Shown: positions 32,633 to 40,897 of the stretch, piece by piece
Position numbering within the stretch: the stretch's first letter is position 1
Layout of the letters: each line of letters opens with the position of its first letter
Assembly (NCBI GenBank): GCA_013152375.1
Contig: JAADGM010000038.1
Span: forward strand, 1 to 40,897
From: FCB group bacterium
GTDB lineage: Bacteria; Fidelibacterota; Marinisomatia; SCGC-AAA003-L08; JACNLC01
Reading direction: 5' to 3'
DNA length: 40,897 bases
The notes under the pieces: model-generated
Database searches by the model: none
The model's input: only the letters and a program-made list of their open reading frames with translations
What the model was told of the DNA's origin: nothing
Position numbers and translations under genes: made by a program

Positions 32633-32806
32633 CATAAGGACCCCCAAATAAAAAACCGGCTGATATAATAATTTAATCCTACTTATCATTCGCTTTGCCG
32701 GACGGGATGGTTTGGTTTAATCCCCGGGCTTTATGCTTATCTTATAATAGATTAGTTAACCTGTTTTGGAAATATAGTGCTAAAGTCAGAGTTCTTTGAT
32801 GCAAGT

Positions 32807-33604
32807 TCAGTATTCCAAACTTATTATATATCCCTGGTGTTTACGCAGATTCAGAACCCGGTTGTCATCGAAATAAAGATACTGACCTCGAATACCGGAT
32901 AGTAACCCAGCTATTTCTGAGCATTTATCAAATCCCGTACTTTTAATTTTGGTTGGATACTCACTCACCGGATATAGGATTTCCGTGACATCCGAGTCCC
33001 TGGTGATGAAGTTTCGGAATTTTGGCGGAAGTTTAGCAGCAAGTTCCCGCTTTTTAAAAGTCAGGTCGATGTCTGAAGCGCAAACATTTTTCAACATACG
33101 CTGCCAGAATGTTTTATCCGGGGTGTGTTTCTTCAGCGCGACTTCGATCTGACCGGCTGTAGTGCGGTTGTGGGTCTTTGCTATCGTTATGGTTTTCCAG
33201 GCGCCCTGGTCAATCCAGCGGGTGGGGATTTGAGAACTGCGTGTGACACCCACTTTCACATGACTTGTCAAGGCCAGGTAAACAATGTGCTCCTGCAGAC
33301 AGTGAAGTTCAGACCAGGCCATATCCCTTGATTCACCGAGGTGTGCCCTGCACAGTTCGGGCCGGAGAATACACTCAGAAGCTTCAGGGGCATTTAAAAA
33401 ACAGGGGTAACACAGTCCCTGAAAGAAGGAGCGGTTGGTTTTTCTCCCGCAGACGATGCAGCGAATTTCACCGGCCCATTCCAGCACAATATAATGACCG
33501 ATGAGATTATTCATATTGATGAGAGAATCATCCAGGGACAGGTGATATTCTACAGGACGCTTGAGTTGCGACTCCATTTTGAGCAATAGACCGGAGTGTT
33601 TCAT
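32807..33604 (-). CDS. DUF2797 domain protein
   Basis: A 265-aa soluble protein of the DUF2797 family. A zinc-finger-like first half has CIVCGRKTNRSFFQGLCYPC and later SECILRPELCRAH with a further Cys and His. The second half has VKVGVTRSSQIPTRWIDQGA, reminiscent of a GIY-YIG-type fold, and LAKTHNR/IEVALKKH-like helices. The family function is not known to me; metal-bound nucleic-acid handling is a guess. It stands alone between the ferredoxin gene and the divergent topA gene, with gaps of more than 250 bp on both sides. Confidence 0.85.
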   Translation of the reverse strand: MKHSGLLLKMESQLKRPVEYHLSLDDSLINMNNLIGHYIVLEWAGEIRCIVCGRKTNRSFFQGLCYPCFLNAPEASECILRPELCRAHLGESRDMAWSELHCLQEHIVYLALTSHVKVGVTRSSQIPTRWIDQGAWKTITIAKTHNRTTAGQIEVALKKHTPDKTFWQRMLKNVCASDIDLTFKKRELAAKLPPKFRNFITRDSDVTEILYPVSEYPTKIKSTGFDKCSEIAGLLSGIRGQYLYFDDNRVLNLRKHQGYIISLEY

Positions 33605-33931
33605 AGTTTAAATTACAGGGATATGACCCCGTCTCACAAGAGCCTCTGAACTTTTCAGGTCACAGGCCAGACAGTTCGTCTGAATATGTCTAATCCCACT
33701 ATTTCCGGCAACTGCCGGACTACGTCTGACCAGAGGATTTGGTTAATTCCCCGGAGCTCGCCCTGAATCCTGGGTCCAGAGCTTTCCCCGGGGCTAAAGA
33801 CAATTTATCGGCAAAATGAATCTGAAATAAATATGGCGGGAGGTTCTCATTAGCAATAACATTTTCCCGCAATCTGTTAAGAATTTACTTTTGTTCTTAG
33901 TGAACGCCGGGGCATAAATTCGCCTCTTGTA
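33605..33931. other. Divergent intergenic region between DUF2797 and topA
   Basis: These 327 bases should hold the promoters of the minus-strand DUF2797 gene and the plus-strand topA-glyS unit. I see no ORF of note and no RNA gene. A compact hairpin CCGGCAACTGCCGG (33705-33718) and short GTCTGAA/AGACAG words lie in the first half. The 60 bases before topA are AT-rich, but the ATG has no visible Shine-Dalgarno. Confidence 0.4.
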
Positions 33932-36427
33932 ATGAGCAATAATATGAAAAATTTAATCATCGTAGAGTCTCCATCGAAAACCAAAACGTTGAAAAAATTC
34001 CTTGGGGATGCTTTCGACATCAAAGCCTCAGTGGGCCATATACGGGATCTTCCTCAGAAGGACCTGGGAATCGATACGGAGCACGGTTTTAAACCGACTT
34101 ATGTCGTCTCACCGGATAAAAAAAAGGTCATTAGGGATATCAGGGCCAGTCTGAAAGAGGTGGATATGCTGTATCTGGCAACCGACCCGGACAGGGAAGG
34201 AGAAGCCATATCCTGGCATTTACTTGAAGTCCTGAAGCCTCAGATCCCCGTCAAACGACTTGTGTTTAATGAAATTACCAAAGCGGCAATTCTTGAAGCT
34301 TTCGAACATACGAGAGATATCGACACCAATCTCGTGGCGGCTCAGGAAACCCGCAGGATCATGGACCGTCTTTTCGGGTTTCCGGTTTCCAAGGTGCTCT
34401 GGTATAATGTTAAAGGAGGATTGTCCGCCGGCCGCGTACAAAGTCCGGCCATTAAACTCATTGTTGATCGGGAGAAACTGCGCTCCCAATTTAAAGCCAG
34501 CGAGTATTGGGGAATCGAAGGAGAATTTCTTGCCGGGGATGAGCCTTTTAAGGCAGAGCTTGTTGAACTTGAGCAGAAACGTGTCGCCTCCGGTAAGGAT
34601 TTTAACAAAAATACGGGAGCTCTTTCGGCGTCCGATACAATTGTTATCGATGAGCAACTTGCGAAACGAACCGCAGAAAAATTTTTAGAGCGAAAATGGG
34701 CCGTTTCCAATATTGAAGAAAAGCCCATCACTTCAAATCCTTACCCTCCGTTCATCACTTCGACTCTCCAGCAGGAAGGTGTGCGGAAACTCCATATTAG
34801 TTCCCGGCAGGTAATGCGGTCGGCGCAGCATCTTTATGAAAACGGATATATTACTTACATCCGTACAGATTCGGTGCATCTGTCAAATGAGGCAGTTCAG
34901 GCGGCGCGGAAGGCCATTGCTGATCTGTATGGCGAGCAATATCTGTCGGACAAACCCAGAATTTATAAGAGCAAAGTAAAAAACGCCCAGGAAGCACATG
35001 AGGCCATCAGGCCCGCCGGGAGTAAATTCCGTTCACCGGAGGAGCTGAAGACAGAACTTACGGGCAAGGACTGGCAGCTGTATGATCTCATCTGGAAACG
35101 CTCAATCGCCTGTCAGATGGCCTCGGCAAAATTACTGCAGACCACAGTGAAAATCTCAGGCGGGGATGCGGTTTTCAGGGTGAGGGGAAGAGTTATTCAA
35201 TTTCAGGGCTACTTTAAGGCCTATGTCAAGAGCAGGGAAAAAGAGGCAAAACTCGAGGATCGTGAAAAATTACTTCCTACATTGAAGGAAGGGCAGGAAC
35301 TTGACTGTGGGCAGATGACACCGGTGCAACATTTCACAAAACCGACAGCTCGTTACACAGAGGCTTCATTGATCAAAGAGATGGAGTCTCTGGGAATCGG
35401 CCGTCCATCAACCTATGCCTCAATCATGGATACTATTCAGACCAGGGGCTATGTTAAAAAAGTAAACGGAGCGCTGGTCCCGACCTTTACTGCCTATGCA
35501 GTTGTACAGTTTTTGGAGCGTCATTTCAGAGATCTTGTGGATCTTCAGTTTACAGCAAATCTGGAGGAATCTCTGGATGGGATCTCCCGGGCGGAGCTGG
35601 ATGCCGGATCTTTTCTGGACCATTTTTATTTTGGTGAAGGGGAACATCCCGGTCTGAAAAATTTGACCGATCAGGAATTTGATAAACAGCAATCCCGGTT
35701 GATCATGACCGTAGAAGATGCCCAGGGTAATCCGGTCCAGCTGCGCATCGGGCGCTACGGAATTTATTTGCAAAACGGTGAGACCAATGCCACACTTCCT
35801 GAGGATTTTATACCGAGTGAACTTAAACCGGAGAAAATCACCGAACTGTTACAGAAAAAAAATATGGAACCGAAACAGTTTCCTCCCTTGCCGGGCAGTG
35901 ATGAGCCCATCCTGTTAAAAACGGGTCGATTCGGTCCGTACCTTCAGTGTGGTAAGAAAATGAAATCTCTGCTGCCAGGGATGACCGTAGAAGAGGTGAC
36001 GGGAACTATTGCTCAGAAAATCATTGCCCTGCCACGAAATCTGGGAGACTATAAGGGCGACCCTGTCATGGCGGATATTGGCAGGTATGGACCTTATATC
36101 AAATGTGGAAAAGTGAATCGCAAGGTGGAGCCTCCTCTAAATCTGCTGGAACTGACTCTGCAGGAGGCTGTTGGCCTGCTGGAAAGTTCTCCCGCAAAAA
36201 GGTCCTCCACAGTAATTCGGGAACTGGGTGAAGATAAAACAAACGGCAAGCCCATAGTTTTAAAAAAGGGTCGCTATGGGCCGTATGTCACAGACGGGGA
36301 GGTTAATGCCACGCTGCCGAGGAATTTAACCCCCGAAGAATTAACCCTTGGGGAAGCTCAACAACTTATCATCGACAAACGGGCCAAAGGCCCCGTCAAA
36401 CGAAAGACCTATAAAAGGAAAAAATAA
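33932..36427 (+). CDS. topA: DNA topoisomerase I (type IA)
   Basis: An 831-aa enzyme relaxing negative supercoils. The N-terminal Toprim domain has LIIVESPSKTKTLKKFLG and ATDPDREGEAISWHL. The nucleophilic Tyr lies in ITYIRTDSVHLS (about residue 310), and ESLGIGRPSTYASIM is a later core motif. Instead of the C-terminal zinc ribbons of E. coli TopA it ends with four copies of a short repeat (GRYGIYLQNGE, GRFGPYLQCGK, GRYGPYIKCGK, GRYGPYVTDGE), then a basic tail (KRKTYKRKK). The ATG at 33932 lacks a Shine-Dalgarno; an ATG at 33944 is possible. The stop overlaps the glyS start (TAATG). Confidence 0.96.
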   Translation: MSNNMKNLIIVESPSKTKTLKKFLGDAFDIKASVGHIRDLPQKDLGIDTEHGFKPTYVVSPDKKKVIRDIRASLKEVDMLYLATDPDREGEAISWHLLEVLKPQIPVKRLVFNEITKAAILEAFEHTRDIDTNLVAAQETRRIMDRLFGFPVSKVLWYNVKGGLSAGRVQSPAIKLIVDREKLRSQFKASEYWGIEGEFLAGDEPFKAELVELEQKRVASGKDFNKNTGALSASDTIVIDEQLAKRTAEKFLERKWAVSNIEEKPITSNPYPPFITSTLQQEGVRKLHISSRQVMRSAQHLYENGYITYIRTDSVHLSNEAVQAARKAIADLYGEQYLSDKPRIYKSKVKNAQEAHEAIRPAGSKFRSPEELKTELTGKDWQLYDLIWKRSIACQMASAKLLQTTVKISGGDAVFRVRGRVIQFQGYFKAYVKSREKEAKLEDREKLLPTLKEGQELDCGQMTPVQHFTKPTARYTEASLIKEMESLGIGRPSTYASIMDTIQTRGYVKKVNGALVPTFTAYAVVQFLERHFRDLVDLQFTANLEESLDGISRAELDAGSFLDHFYFGEGEHPGLKNLTDQEFDKQQSRLIMTVEDAQGNPVQLRIGRYGIYLQNGETNATLPEDFIPSELKPEKITELLQKKNMEPKQFPPLPGSDEPILLKTGRFGPYLQCGKKMKSLLPGMTVEEVTGTIAQKIIALPRNLGDYKGDPVMADIGRYGPYIKCGKVNRKVEPPLNLLELTLQEAVGLLESSPAKRSSTVIRELGEDKTNGKPIVLKKGRYGPYVTDGEVNATLPRNLTPEELTLGEAQQLIIDKRAKGPVKRKTYKRKK

Positions 36428-37893
36428 TGGCCAATCTGAAAAGTACAGGCACAATTCTGGAAACGCTCACATCCCTGTCTAAACAACGGGGATTTATTTT
36501 TCAAAGCAGCGAGATTTACGGCGGATTGGGCTCAACGTGGGATTATGGCCCTCTTGGCGTTGAGCTAAAGAGAAATATCAAAAACCATTGGTGGCAGGAA
36601 ATGGTCACCAGCCGTGAAAATGTTGTGGGGATGGACGCTGCTATCCTGATGCATCCCAGAGTCTGGGAAGCCAGCGGGCATGTGGAGAACTTCCATGATC
36701 CACTCGTAGACAATAAAGACTCCAAAAAACGTTACCGCCTTGATCATCTCCTGGGTGAACAAGCTCCTGAGGTGCTTGAGGAGCTGGGTGCGGCGCTTCT
36801 CAAAAAGGGACAATCCTTTGCCAATGCAGAAGAGCAGATCCAAAGCCTGGTGACAAAGCTCATTGACCTCGGGGAACGCAGTGGAGAGCTCATGAAAACC
36901 GCTGGAGTACGGGATCCCTTCAACAATGAGGTTGGGGACTGGACAGACCTCAGACAATTTAATCTCATGTTTAAAACACACATGGGTCCCGTTGCGGACT
37001 CCGGCTCGGCAGTATATCTGCGTCCGGAGACGGCGCAGGGGATATTTGTTAACTTCGCCAATGTGCAATCCACGTCTCGTCAGAAACTGCCTTTCGGAAT
37101 TGCCCAGCTCGGTAAAGCGTTCAGGAATGAGATTACCACGGGTAATTTTATCTTCAGAACGCGGGAATTTGAACAGATGGAAATGGAGTTCTTCTGTCGA
37201 CCCGATGAAACAGGTAAATGGCTGGAATACTGGTCTCAGGAACGTTTGAACTGGTTTAAATCCCTTGGGATCACGTCGGAAAAACTTCGGTTGAGACCAC
37301 ATGGCCAGGATGAGCTGGCGCATTATTCCAGTGCATGTTACGATGTGGAGTATGAATTTGATTTTGGCTGGTCGGAACTGGAAGGCATTGCAGACCGGGG
37401 TACTTTCGATCTGGATCGTCATGCAGAATTTAGCGGTAAACGACTTTCGTATTTTGATCAGGCAAATAACCAGCACATCATTCCAGCTGTTGTAGAAGCT
37501 TCAGCTGGAGTTGACAGGGCCGTCCTGACAGTTCTGGCAGATGCCTACACAGAAGAAGAGGTCAAGGGTGAAAAAAGGAATATTCTGAAATTATCGCCTA
37601 AGATCGCCCCGATAACGGTAGCTGTATTTCCCCTTTTCAACAAACTCGGCATGCCTGAGAAAGCCCGTCAAATCGTAGCAGATCTGCGAGGAGAATTCAG
37701 TGCTTTCTTCGATGCAGGAGGCTCAATCGGGCGTCGATATCGTCGGCAGGATGAAGCCGGGACGCCATTCGGAATCACCGTCGATCATCAAACTCTGGAA
37801 GATAACACCGTAACGTTACGGGACAGAGATACCATGGAGCAGGTCAGAATATCAGCCGATCAGGCGAGAAATGCCATCCGTGATAAACTATAG
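36427..37893 (+). CDS. glyS: Glycyl-tRNA synthetase, homodimeric type
   Basis: A 488-aa class II synthetase of the alpha2 type found in Firmicutes, archaea and eukaryotes, not the alpha2beta2 GlyQ/GlyS type. Landmarks are IYGGLGSTWDYGPLGVELK near residue 31, MGPVADSGSAVYLRPETAQG, FRNEITTGNFIFRTREFEQ (motif 2), ASAGVDRAVL (motif 3) and a C-terminal anticodon-binding domain (PITVAVFPLFNK). It charges tRNA-Gly in the cytosol. Its ATG overlaps the topA stop, so the two are co-transcribed. A 188-nt gap follows. Confidence 0.96.
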   Translation: MANLKSTGTILETLTSLSKQRGFIFQSSEIYGGLGSTWDYGPLGVELKRNIKNHWWQEMVTSRENVVGMDAAILMHPRVWEASGHVENFHDPLVDNKDSKKRYRLDHLLGEQAPEVLEELGAALLKKGQSFANAEEQIQSLVTKLIDLGERSGELMKTAGVRDPFNNEVGDWTDLRQFNLMFKTHMGPVADSGSAVYLRPETAQGIFVNFANVQSTSRQKLPFGIAQLGKAFRNEITTGNFIFRTREFEQMEMEFFCRPDETGKWLEYWSQERLNWFKSLGITSEKLRLRPHGQDELAHYSSACYDVEYEFDFGWSELEGIADRGTFDLDRHAEFSGKRLSYFDQANNQHIIPAVVEASAGVDRAVLTVLADAYTEEEVKGEKRNILKLSPKIAPITVAVFPLFNKLGMPEKARQIVADLRGEFSAFFDAGGSIGRRYRRQDEAGTPFGITVDHQTLEDNTVTLRDRDTMEQVRISADQARNAIRDKL

Positions 37894-37959
37894 ACCGGCA
37901 GGTTGCCCCAATTTCATACCCTACCCTAATTGCTTTTGAAAATTCATTCCTAAGCACCG

Positions 37960-37977
37960 AATTTATTTGAATAAATT
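37960..37977 (+). promoter_or_regulatory. AT-rich inverted repeat between glyS and the DUF2892 gene
   Basis: AATTTATT and AATAAATT are perfect 8-bp arms around TG. It lies 67 bp after glyS and 105 bp before the DUF2892 start. It has no GC in the stem, so it is a poor terminator; an operator or a weak cruciform is possible. Confidence 0.25.
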
Positions 37978-38081
37978 GTTGTTTTGGGGATATTCATCGC
38001 TGTAGTGTAAATTTCCCATACCTGGAAATCATATTTGCGGGTTTTTAATGTTTTCCGATTTTAAATCAATGGAAGGAGTAA

Positions 38082-38273
38082 ATGATGATAAAAAATGTCG
38101 GTAGTTCAGATAAACTGATTCGTTACCTGTTAGGTCTCGTTATTCTGGGCTTTGGATATTATTATAAAAGTTGGTGGGGTCTTGTTGGAATCATCCCCAT
38201 CGGAACGGCATTGATGGGCTGGTGCCCGGCTTATCTGCCTTTCAAACTCAGTACAAACAAAAAAGAGGATTAA
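38082..38273 (+). CDS. DUF2892 small inner-membrane protein
   Basis: A 63-aa protein of the DUF2892 (YgaP-like membrane) family. KNVGSSDKLIRYLLGLVILG opens the protein and two membrane helices follow (about residues 14-28 and 31-46, split by KSWW). GTALMGWCPAYLPF is the conserved end with one Cys. Family members often accompany rhodanese or sulfur-handling domains; the role of the stand-alone form is unknown. GGAAGGAG lies 5 nt before the first ATG. It ends about 90 nt before the bidirectional terminator and looks monocistronic. Confidence 0.9.
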   Translation: MMIKNVGSSDKLIRYLLGLVILGFGYYYKSWWGLVGIIPIGTALMGWCPAYLPFKLSTNKKED

Positions 38274-38359
38274 TTTTATAGTATCGAACAGGAAAATCAA
38301 CCCTTCCGTCAGTATGTGATTTTCCTGTGATACCTGTAAACAACTAAATCAAATCAACC

Positions 38360-38397
38360 AATAAAAAAGGCTGCCCAAACAGGCAGCCTTTTTTATT
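38360..38397. terminator. Bidirectional Rho-independent terminator
   Basis: GGCTGCC (38369-38375) and GGCAGCC (38382-38388) form a 7-bp GC-rich stem with loop CAAACA. It is flanked by six A on the left and six T on the right, so the stem extends to 16 bp and works in both directions. It separates the convergent DUF2892 gene (+) from the multiheme cytochrome gene (-). Confidence 0.92.
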
Positions 38398-38413
38398 GAT
38401 AAAGAATATATTA

Positions 38414-40897
38414 CTACTTTACCAGCATTACTTTCTGTTTCAATGAAACATTGTCAGAAGTCATGCTGATCAGGTAAACACCACTGGAGTAATTTTCGGC
38501 ATCCCAGACGATCTGGTGATTTCCTGCGCTTAGGTCTTCATTCATTAAGACCGCAACTTCGTGTCCGAGCATATCGTGAACCCGAATCTGAACATGAGAT
38601 TCTTTCGGCAGACCAAAAGATATGGTCGTGACCGGATTGAATGGATTCGGATATGCAGGATTCAGGACATAAGTGTCAGGAATTACGGAGGTATTCACCG
38701 CAACGCCATTACCATGCCAGTCAGCCACAATGCCCGATTCTATCGTCATTGAACCCTCGAAACTGAATAATGCGGTACTCAGTAAGGGGGAGCCATCTGT
38801 CGAATAGAGCAGGATTGTATTATCAGAGGACTGAATTTCCCAGCCGTCACTCACATTGGAAGTAACAATGGAGAAATTACCGGTAACGTTCAGTTGAACA
38901 CCTGCCACTTTACCGTCAACCGTAAGCTCGACCTGGTTTGATTCAATCATGATCTGGGCTGATTTTACCGGTTCACCTTTATCGATACGACCGCCCAGGA
39001 TCAGGTCGATAATGGTAACGATATCAAGAATGTCAACGGAACCGTTTCCGTCCACATCAGCAGCTGCGATCTGTTCATCCGTGAAGGTCTGAGTCCCAAG
39101 GATATAACCGACGATTTGGACAACATCGAGAATATCCAGTGAGCAGCTGTTATCCACATCACCGGGAACTGCTTCACCCTGGTTCCACCATTCACCGCAG
39201 GGACCATAATATTCCATCAGAGCTTCTGCCAGAGCGACATCTTCAGGTTCTGCCCAATCGGTGAGTGACAGATCTGCGCCCGTACCAAAGATTGGGTCAG
39301 CGCCATTTTCAAATTCTCTGTGACAACTTACAGCACAGGAATTTGGCATCGCATAATCCAGGGTCTTCGAAGGAGGAATAGGCTCGAAAGTATGTGAATG
39401 GATATCATATGCAACTGCAGATTTGGCCACTTTCGGCATGTGACATTTAGTACATCTGCTGGGTCCGTTCACAGGATCATAGGGATGATGCGTGTGTTCT
39501 GAAACGATTGCACCGATGGCCTCAATATTGTTATCATACTCGGCCACCATCTCTTTTGAGATATCCGCAAAATCTCCGTGTGTGGAGTGACAGGCCAGGC
39601 AGAGGGTATTGTTGTCAGGTTCGGTTGCAATGATGAGACCGTCTTCATCGATTTCTTCAACGACCTGGTGTTCTCCGCCGCCATGTGGATCGTGACATTC
39701 GTAACATCTGACTTCATGATAAGCAAAGGTAGGCTTACTTGATTCATAAAAATCATAGTACTGCTGATGATGTTTCTTTGAGGTTTGCTTTTCACCTTCA
39801 ATTTGTCCATCACCCCAGAAGCCACCATGGTTGATGTAGTAGTCACCCCAGACATCGCCAACTTCCCAGTCGTGCATATCACCTTCAACATCGTTAAAGG
39901 GATAGGAAAGTGTCTCGTTGGGGAAGCTTTTACCCCGTGAGTGACAGAAGCCGCAGAGGTCGTTAGACTGCTGAGCGGTAAGGTCACTCGGGTTCACGAT
40001 ACCAGCGGGATCGCCAAAGTGATCACCACCGGGGCCGTGACAACGTTCACAACTGGTGTTGATCAGATCGGGAGCGCCATCACCATCGATATCATAAGTG
40101 GTAATTCCCATATCAGCCGCAGATGCATCAGGTGCATCAGCTACCCATTCTCCATCTGCCGTTTGGCTCACGTCGGTATAGGTGAAGTGACAGCCAACAC
40201 AGCCCTTTTCGAAGGAACGACTGTTACCGGCAATGTCTGCCGCGGTTGTCGCTGATCCGTAAATGGGCATATCAGCGTCATCATACCAGGCATCTGCATG
40301 GTAGGTCACATATTCATTTGTGGTCTCGTTGAACTGTACCGGAGAGACATAGTGACCGAAAGATTCAGATCCATCAGCCAGCGGGACTTTCAGCACATAG
40401 CGCTGTTTATACAAACCGCTTCCGCCATACGTCAGGGCTACCGGGTAAGTCAGTTCACCCATGGTGATGGTGTATGTATCTGTACCGGCATCGTAACCCA
40501 ATACCGGAGCATTAGCACCATATTGAGCAAATGCATCGACGGTTGACAGATCCAGGCCGTCCATGAAGTCATCGACACCATTTCCATCGACATCAGCAAT
40601 GATACCGTAGAGGTCCTGCATCGAATTCTCTCCTTTTGGTACGGTGAATCCGTTAGCATGTAAGGTTGTCCTCCAACCTGATTTATCAGGATGACAGGAA
40701 AGACAGGTTTCAGGTCCGACGTATGTATTGGCATCAGCAGGTGCATGGATCATTGCAGCAAAGCCCACGAGTTCTTCCACAGTTTTATCTGGAATATCGT
40801 CATCAGGATCATCGTTATGACAGGCCAGACAGGTATGCTGTAAGTCCAGAGAAGCTTCTCTGCCGTCCTCGTCTCTCACGTATGAACCATCTTCCGT
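38414..40897 (-). CDS. T9SS-secreted multiheme c-type cytochrome with dockerin (5'-partial)
   Basis: The frame stays open to the window edge, so the N-terminus and signal peptide are missing; the GTG at 40879 is not a real start. The visible 827 residues hold eight CxxCH haem sites (CLACH, CLSCH, CVGCH, CERCH, CGFCH, CYECH, CLACH, CTKCH) and one CxxxCH (CAVSCH), with a CHMPK..DIHSHTF region typical of multihaem cytochromes. A dockerin type I pair follows (VDNSCSLDILDVVQIVG and ADVDGNGSVDILDIVTIID), then a beta domain and a T9SS type A sorting domain (NPFNPVTTISFGLP to the end). Extra DxDGxG loops (ADVDGNGVDDF, YDIDGDGAPDL) lie among the haems. It is probably a cell-surface redox protein. Confidence 0.9.
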   Translation of the reverse strand, partial: TEDGSYVRDEDGREASLDLQHTCLACHNDDPDDDIPDKTVEELVGFAAMIHAPADANTYVGPETCLSCHPDKSGWRTTLHANGFTVPKGENSMQDLYGIIADVDGNGVDDFMDGLDLSTVDAFAQYGANAPVLGYDAGTDTYTITMGELTYPVALTYGGSGLYKQRYVLKVPLADGSESFGHYVSPVQFNETTNEYVTYHADAWYDDADMPIYGSATTAADIAGNSRSFEKGCVGCHFTYTDVSQTADGEWVADAPDASAADMGITTYDIDGDGAPDLINTSCERCHGPGGDHFGDPAGIVNPSDLTAQQSNDLCGFCHSRGKSFPNETLSYPFNDVEGDMHDWEVGDVWGDYYINHGGFWGDGQIEGEKQTSKKHHQQYYDFYESSKPTFAYHEVRCYECHDPHGGGEHQVVEEIDEDGLIIATEPDNNTLCLACHSTHGDFADISKEMVAEYDNNIEAIGAIVSEHTHHPYDPVNGPSRCTKCHMPKVAKSAVAYDIHSHTFEPIPPSKTLDYAMPNSCAVSCHREFENGADPIFGTGADLSLTDWAEPEDVALAEALMEYYGPCGEWWNQGEAVPGDVDNSCSLDILDVVQIVGYILGTQTFTDEQIAAADVDGNGSVDILDIVTIIDLILGGRIDKGEPVKSAQIMIESNQVELTVDGKVAGVQLNVTGNFSIVTSNVSDGWEIQSSDNTILLYSTDGSPLLSTALFSFEGSMTIESGIVADWHGNGVAVNTSVIPDTYVLNPAYPNPFNPVTTISFGLPKESHVQIRVHDMLGHEVAVLMNEDLSAGNHQIVWDAENYSSGVYLISMTSDNVSLKQKVMLVK

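Noticed and set aside
33705-33718. Terminator for DUF2797 or topA leader
   Set aside because: The CCGGC..GCCGG hairpin has no T-tract on either strand and lies upstream of both genes.
36565-37476. 303-aa minus-strand ORF inside glyS
   Set aside because: Long antisense shadow of a clear glycyl-tRNA synthetase; the product has no recognisable motif.
1-40897. CRISPR arrays, tRNA or rRNA genes, insertion sequences
   Set aside because: Looked for regularly spaced direct repeats, tRNA-like GGTTCRA cores with matching arms and transposase motifs; none found.

Overview
The window looks like chromosome from a diderm, LPS-bearing bacterium of the FCB group. Candidatus Marinimicrobia (SAR406) or a close relative is my best guess. 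The signs are a fused LpxC-FabZ protein, a T9SS-type C-terminal sorting domain (motif AYPNPFNPVTTI) next to a dockerin on a multiheme cytochrome, a merTP/CDF pair of the type I know from Bacteroidetes, and flank repeats that resemble dispersed repeats of FCB genomes. This placement rests on recognised families only; no search was run.

Layout. 1-312: gene-free repeat patch. 313-3267 (-): nfeD, floA and a small membrane-anchored partner, a membrane-microdomain operon. 3319-6817 (-): a metal/metalloid island (CDF-type transporter with an HMA-like head, a 58-aa ORF absent from the supplied track, a MerT-MerP fusion, an ICMT-like membrane methyltransferase, an ACR3 arsenite pump), by eye AT-richer than its surroundings. 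7136-21208 (+): a long envelope-glycan run, lpxL, tsaC, msbA, then a decoration block (CDP-alditol phosphotransferase-like, IspD/TarI, LicC-like, tandem LicD-like, GT29-like sialyltransferase, NeuA, LTA-synthase-like, NANS-type NeuB, KdsC-like phosphatase), closed by waaA and a DUF3108 protein. 21149-30873 (-): uppS, bamA, skp, lpxD, lpxC-fabZ, lpxA, a small outer-membrane-like protein, dxr, rseP. 31105-33604 (-): Mrp/ApbC ATPase, 7Fe-type ferredoxin, DUF2797. 33932-38273 (+): topA, glyS, a DUF2892 gene and a bidirectional terminator. 38414-40897 (-): the 5'-truncated multiheme cytochrome.

How the genes work together. LpxA, LpxC-FabZ, LpxD, LpxL, WaaA and MsbA make and export Kdo-lipid A. UppS and Dxr supply the isoprenoid carrier. 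BamA, Skp and RseP assemble and monitor the outer membrane. The block between msbA and waaA encodes enzymes to make and activate a nonulosonic acid (NANS-like synthase, KdsC-like phosphatase, CMP-transferase), to transfer it (GT29-like enzyme) and to add phosphodiester substituents (LicC/LicD, CDP-alditol transferase, LTA-synthase-like). With no NeuC epimerase in view, KDN made from mannose-6-phosphate by a 9-phosphate route is a reasonable hypothesis. This is the strongest candidate for an undescribed system here.

Other points of note: uppS has no ATG/GTG/TTG in its reading frame early enough to encode the conserved N-terminal strand (an ATT start is proposed); five more genes of that operon start with TTG or GTG; the DUF3108 and rseP genes overlap tail-to-tail by 60 bp.
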